Both the position numbers and the translations under genes were made by a program. From Gemmataceae bacterium (GTDB lineage: Bacteria > Planctomycetota > Planctomycetia > Gemmatales > Gemmataceae), in contig SIAL01000218.1 of assembly GCA_009691815.1 (NCBI GenBank), positions 1 to 6,216 on the forward strand: a stretch of DNA of 6,216 nt. The letters are read 5' to 3'. Shown in pieces: positions 3,570 to 6,216 of this stretch (position 1 is the stretch's first letter; every line of letters starts with the position of its first letter). Under the pieces are notes generated by a model that did not search any database, was not told the DNA's origin, and worked only from the letters and a program-made list of their open reading frames with translations.

Positions 3570-6216
3570 AAAAGGAAATGCTGATCAATGTTCTCCAACC
3601 GGAAGAATGCCGGATAGCCATCGTAGAGGATGGAATCTTGGAGGAGCTCTATGTGGAGCGAACTGGTCAGGAATCGTATGTCGGAAACATTTACAAAGGG
3701 CGAATCGTAAACATAGAACCGGGCATTCAGGCGGCTTTCGTCGATTTTGGCGTAGGCCGTAACGGATTCCTTCATGTTTCCGATGTTGAACCGACCTACT
3801 ACAGACACATAGAAGGATTTAGCGAAAGCCAAGCCTCGGAAGAGGATTGGGGGGGGGGATCTTCTAGATCCGAAAATCGCCCTGAAGGGGGAGAAAAACG
3901 GCCTTTTAGAAGCCGAACCGAACCCGAAGGCGGCAGTCGTGAAGGCGGCAGTCGTGATGCAAGACGACGGGACGGAGGTAGGCGTGACGGGGGTGTTCGG
4001 GGTGACCGACGCGGCAGCAGCCGTGGCCCTTCCCAAGGAAATGATCGGCGCCGCCAAATTGTCGATGAATTGAGAAAGGACCTTTTGGAATCAGGGGTCA
4101 ACATCGAAAACGAAGGCGTTGCCCCGGCCCCCACCGAGGAATCCCGTGAAGGAGAAGCTCCTTCTAAGGAACAACGGGGGCGCCGTCGCCGCCGTGGCCA
4201 AGGAGAGGATCGAAGCGAGGGTCGCGGGGGCCGCCATTTAGGGGAAAACCAAGACAACCCGCAAGAGGGTAGTCCACCCGATTCCACTCAAAATTCTGAA
4301 GGAGCTTCTTCGGATACTTTTGCCAAAAATCCTAGCCAGCAGGTGGAAGGCCACGACGCGCCCGGCCCCATTTCGCCGCCTACGATGGAATCCCAATCTC
4401 GCTTTAGTCACCCCGGGGATGAACCGGAAATCACCCCCCCGTCTATGGGTGCCGGCGGTGAGGAGGACGAACTCCTTTTCACTCCTCGAAAGCAAACCAC
4501 GGTTTCGCAGCAAACCATTTTATCGGTGGAGGGGAATCAGCCCCTTTTCTCAAGCAGTTCCGCACCGGTAGCACCCAAGGTGGTCGAAGAACTTGAGGAA
4601 GATGCCCTCATTTTCCGTACCCGAACAAGCGTTCCAAGCCAACACTTTATTGAGGAATCCAAACCGGCCGAAAATATCCAAACCCATTCCAGGGTGGTTA
4701 TTAGTCACCAGGTTCCGGTGGAAAACCTTGAAGAGGATATTGCGAACCATCTGGGTTTCACCCGTAGGTCCGATTCCTCGGAATTGTCCCAGGCCCCCAG
4801 AGAAGAAGCAGCTCCCTTCGAAGGGAGTCCTTTTGGGGATGCTGAAAGCCCGGTCGAACGCCCCTTTCAACGGCCGGAACGGGGCAATCGGGAAGATCGA
4901 GGAGATCGACGCGGCCCACCTAGCCGGAGTGGTGATCGTGAGGGTGGTGATCGAGGTCCCGGTGGTCCTCGAAGGGGACGGGATGCTGGACGCACCGCCA
5001 CCGATCGTCCTAAGCCATCCATTCAGGATATTTTCAAGCGTGGCCAAGAAGTTCTTGTTCAGGTAATCAAGGAAGGCATCGGTTCTAAGGGACCAACCCT
5101 AAGCACTTATGTTTCCATCGCAGGGCGCTACCTTGTGTTGATGCCCGGGCTCGACCGGGTTGGGATTTCCCGCAAAATCCTAGATGAGAGCGCCCGGCGC
5201 CGGTTACGCATGGTGTTCAATCAACTACGACCGCCCAAAGGATTGGGCTTCATCATCCGAACCGCCGGCGTTGACAAAACCAAGACCGAATTGCAACGGG
5301 ATTTGGTCTACCTTTCCCGACTATGGCAGGTGGTTGCCCGGCGAATTAAGAAAACAAAATCCCCCGCGGAGGTCTATCAAGAAAGCGATATGATCACCCG
5401 GACTATCCGGGATACCTTCACCACCGACATTGACACCATTTGGGTGGATGAAAAACGGGCCTGTGAGCACGCTCAGGAATTCCTTCAATTTGTCATGCCC
5501 CAACAGGCCGACAAAATTAAGCATTTCGAAGATAGTGAACCCCTTTTCCACCGGTATGGTTTGGAGGAGGAGATTGCGAAAATCAATCTAAAAAAGGTCC
5601 CCCTCCCTCACGGCGGAAGTATCGTCATTGAGCAGACCGAGGCACTTGTTGCCATTGATGTTAACAGTGGCAATTTCCGCACGGACAGCAACAACGCTGA
5701 AGAAACGGCCTTCCAGATAAACATGGCGGCGGCCAAAGAAATCGCCCGCCAACTCCGCCTTCGGGATCTGGGTGGGGTGATTGTAAACGACTTCATTGAT
5801 ATGCGCGAAGAAAAACACCGCCGCATGGTGGAGCGGGCCCTGCGTGACGCCATGAGCCGGGATCGGGCCCGAACCAAGGTCCTCCGCATTTCGGGTTTTG
5901 GCATTATCGAGATGACCCGCCAACGCATTCGGCCGTCGCTCCGTAGGTCAGTGTTCCAGGATTGCCCCTTCTGCAATGGCATTAGCTATGTAAAGACTTC
6001 GGAAAGCATGTCATTGGATGTCATCCGCCTCATTCAATTGGCGAGTTGCCGAAATTACATCTCGAATGTTCGCATTCGGGTTGCCGACGGGGTTGCCAAT
6101 TTCCTACTTAACAAAAAGCGAAGGATCATCTCTGAGCTTGAACTGAGTGGAAACATGGAAGTCGAGATTTTTGGAGCCCATGGGGTGGCCTCGGAAATGC
6201 TAGAGGTCCAATGCTT
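3566..6216 (+). CDS. Ribonuclease E/G with split S1 domain, 3' end beyond window
   Basis: I translated this frame in full: it is open for 883 codons to the right edge. It is an endoribonuclease of the RNase E/G family, cutting single-stranded RNA in mRNA decay and rRNA processing. Residues 1-83 carry the first half of the S1 domain (YVGNIYKGRI, 38-47; AAFVDFG, 56-62; GFLHVSD, 67-73), including the RNA-contacting Phe58, Phe68 and His70 equivalents. About 400 low-complexity residues follow. S1 resumes at 'SIQDIFKRGQEVLVQV' (485-500), with Lys508 matching Lys112 of E. coli RNase E. The 5'-phosphate sensor 'IIRTAGV' has Arg565 and Thr566. The catalytic metal ligands are Asp698 (AIDVNSG) and Asp742 (NDFIDM). 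The zinc-link is C800-P-F-C803. All key residues are present, so an active enzyme is expected. ATG 3566 overlaps the upstream stop and gives the family N-terminus 'KKEMLINV'. The ribosome binding site is weak (AAAGG, 3550-3554). Whether rne or rng fits better cannot be decided without the C-terminus. Confidence 0.95.
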   Translation, partial: MKKEMLINVLQPEECRIAIVEDGILEELYVERTGQESYVGNIYKGRIVNIEPGIQAAFVDFGVGRNGFLHVSDVEPTYYRHIEGFSESQASEEDWGGGSSRSENRPEGGEKRPFRSRTEPEGGSREGGSRDARRRDGGRRDGGVRGDRRGSSRGPSQGNDRRRQIVDELRKDLLESGVNIENEGVAPAPTEESREGEAPSKEQRGRRRRRGQGEDRSEGRGGRHLGENQDNPQEGSPPDSTQNSEGASSDTFAKNPSQQVEGHDAPGPISPPTMESQSRFSHPGDEPEITPPSMGAGGEEDELLFTPRKQTTVSQQTILSVEGNQPLFSSSSAPVAPKVVEELEEDALIFRTRTSVPSQHFIEESKPAENIQTHSRVVISHQVPVENLEEDIANHLGFTRRSDSSELSQAPREEAAPFEGSPFGDAESPVERPFQRPERGNREDRGDRRGPPSRSGDREGGDRGPGGPRRGRDAGRTATDRPKPSIQDIFKRGQEVLVQVIKEGIGSKGPTLSTYVSIAGRYLVLMPGLDRVGISRKILDESARRRLRMVFNQLRPPKGLGFIIRTAGVDKTKTELQRDLVYLSRLWQVVARRIKKTKSPAEVYQESDMITRTIRDTFTTDIDTIWVDEKRACEHAQEFLQFVMPQQADKIKHFEDSEPLFHRYGLEEEIAKINLKKVPLPHGGSIVIEQTEALVAIDVNSGNFRTDSNNAEETAFQINMAAAKEIARQLRLRDLGGVIVNDFIDMREEKHRRMVERALRDAMSRDRARTKVLRISGFGIIEMTRQRIRPSLRRSVFQDCPFCNGISYVKTSESMSLDVIRLIQLASCRNYISNVRIRVADGVANFLLNKKRRIISELELSGNMEVEIFGAHGVASEMLEVQC
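3849..3858 (+). repeat. Run of ten G within the RNase E/G gene
   Basis: Ten consecutive G encode part of Trp-Gly-Gly-Gly (residues 95-98) at the start of the low-complexity insertion. The reading frame before and after it is the same RNase E/G frame, so ten is the in-frame length. Loss of one G would lead to a stop at 4071-4073; gain of one G would give a stop at 3865-3867. Either change would remove the catalytic domain. Confidence 0.95.
3926..3955 (+). repeat. Perfect 15-bp tandem duplication encoding EGGSR twice
   Basis: Positions 3926-3940 and 3941-3955 are identical 15-base units, each reading Glu-Gly-Gly-Ser-Arg in the RNase E/G frame, within the first Arg/Gly-rich block. Being a multiple of three, it keeps the frame; it looks like a recent slippage or unequal-crossing duplication. 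Confidence 0.95.

Larger units (their letters stand above)
3815..5014 (+). other. About 400-residue low-complexity insertion inside the RNase E/G S1 domain
   Basis: This stretch covers roughly residues 84-483, between the two halves of the S1 domain, where E. coli RNase G has only a short linker. It starts acidic, then has an Arg/Gly-rich block (about 112-163) and a short helix-like 'DELRKDLLESG' (167-177). A basic run 'GRRRRRGQ' (205-212) precedes a long Ser/Pro/Glu/Gln-rich acidic middle (about 240-430), and a second Arg/Gly/Asp-rich block (about 432-481) leads back into S1. This composition is typical of disordered RNA- or protein-binding segments. In E. coli RNase E such sequence sits at the C-terminus as the degradosome scaffold; here it is internal. 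A scaffold or RNA-binding role is inference. Confidence 0.8.

Noticed and set aside
3535..3762. 75-codon plus-strand frame at the DUF2344-RNase E/G junction
   Set aside because: It is a different phase of the two real genes there, which overlap as ATGA and carry clear family motifs.
3841..3870. Possible frameshift at the G run in the RNase E/G gene
   Set aside because: Codon-by-codon translation shows the same frame on both sides, open from 3566 to the end of the window, with all catalytic motifs downstream.
3422..4287. Long minus-strand frames opposite the RNase E/G N-terminal half
   Set aside because: They are Ser/Pro/Arg/Ala-rich mirror images of the Arg/Gly-rich low-complexity coding sequence and show no domain of their own.

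Overview
The window holds six plus-strand genes from a bacterium that is most likely a planctomycete. That assignment is inference. It rests on roughly balanced base composition, frequent non-ATG starts with weak ribosome binding sites, a membrane-anchored macroglobulin-like protein, and an RNase E/G with a very large internal low-complexity insertion next to a DUF2344 protein. I see no mobile element, CRISPR array, tRNA or rRNA. I find no convincing minus-strand gene.

Layout from left to right. Positions 2-1114 carry the 3' part (possibly nearly all) of a membrane-anchored protein with two extracytoplasmic beta-sandwich-like regions. The second carries a macroglobulin MG2-type 'YKPGD' motif. 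After a short leader with two hairpins come hpf (1254-1598, short ribosome hibernation factor), ptsN (1626-2093, PTS-Ntr EIIA) and an HPr/NPr gene (2129-2464). This hpf-ptsN-HPr order matches the rpoN-associated cluster of Proteobacteria, but here without rpoN upstream and without rapZ or Enzyme I between or just after the genes.

Positions 2465-2798 (334 bases) have no recognisable gene. They contain an unusual run of perfect short hairpins, two of them directly abutting and one capped by a GAAA loop. I regard this as a candidate structured RNA or leader. It is the least explained part of the window.

Positions 2799-3569 encode a stand-alone DUF2344 (TIGR03936-type, radical-SAM-associated) protein. 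Its stop codon overlaps the start of the last gene in an ATGA junction. That gene (3566 to the right edge, 883 complete codons, unfinished) is a ribonuclease E/G. The S1 RNA-binding domain is split by about 400 residues of Arg/Gly-rich and acidic low-complexity sequence, followed by an intact 5'-sensor region, catalytic DNase I-like region with both metal-binding aspartates, and the CPxC zinc-link. A run of ten G lies in the insertion.

Functional reading (inference): the middle cluster couples ribosome hibernation to a regulatory phosphotransferase chain. The right-hand pair is an RNA-processing and translation-linked unit. In other phyla this pair is commonly followed by rplU and rpmA, which would be expected just beyond the right edge.
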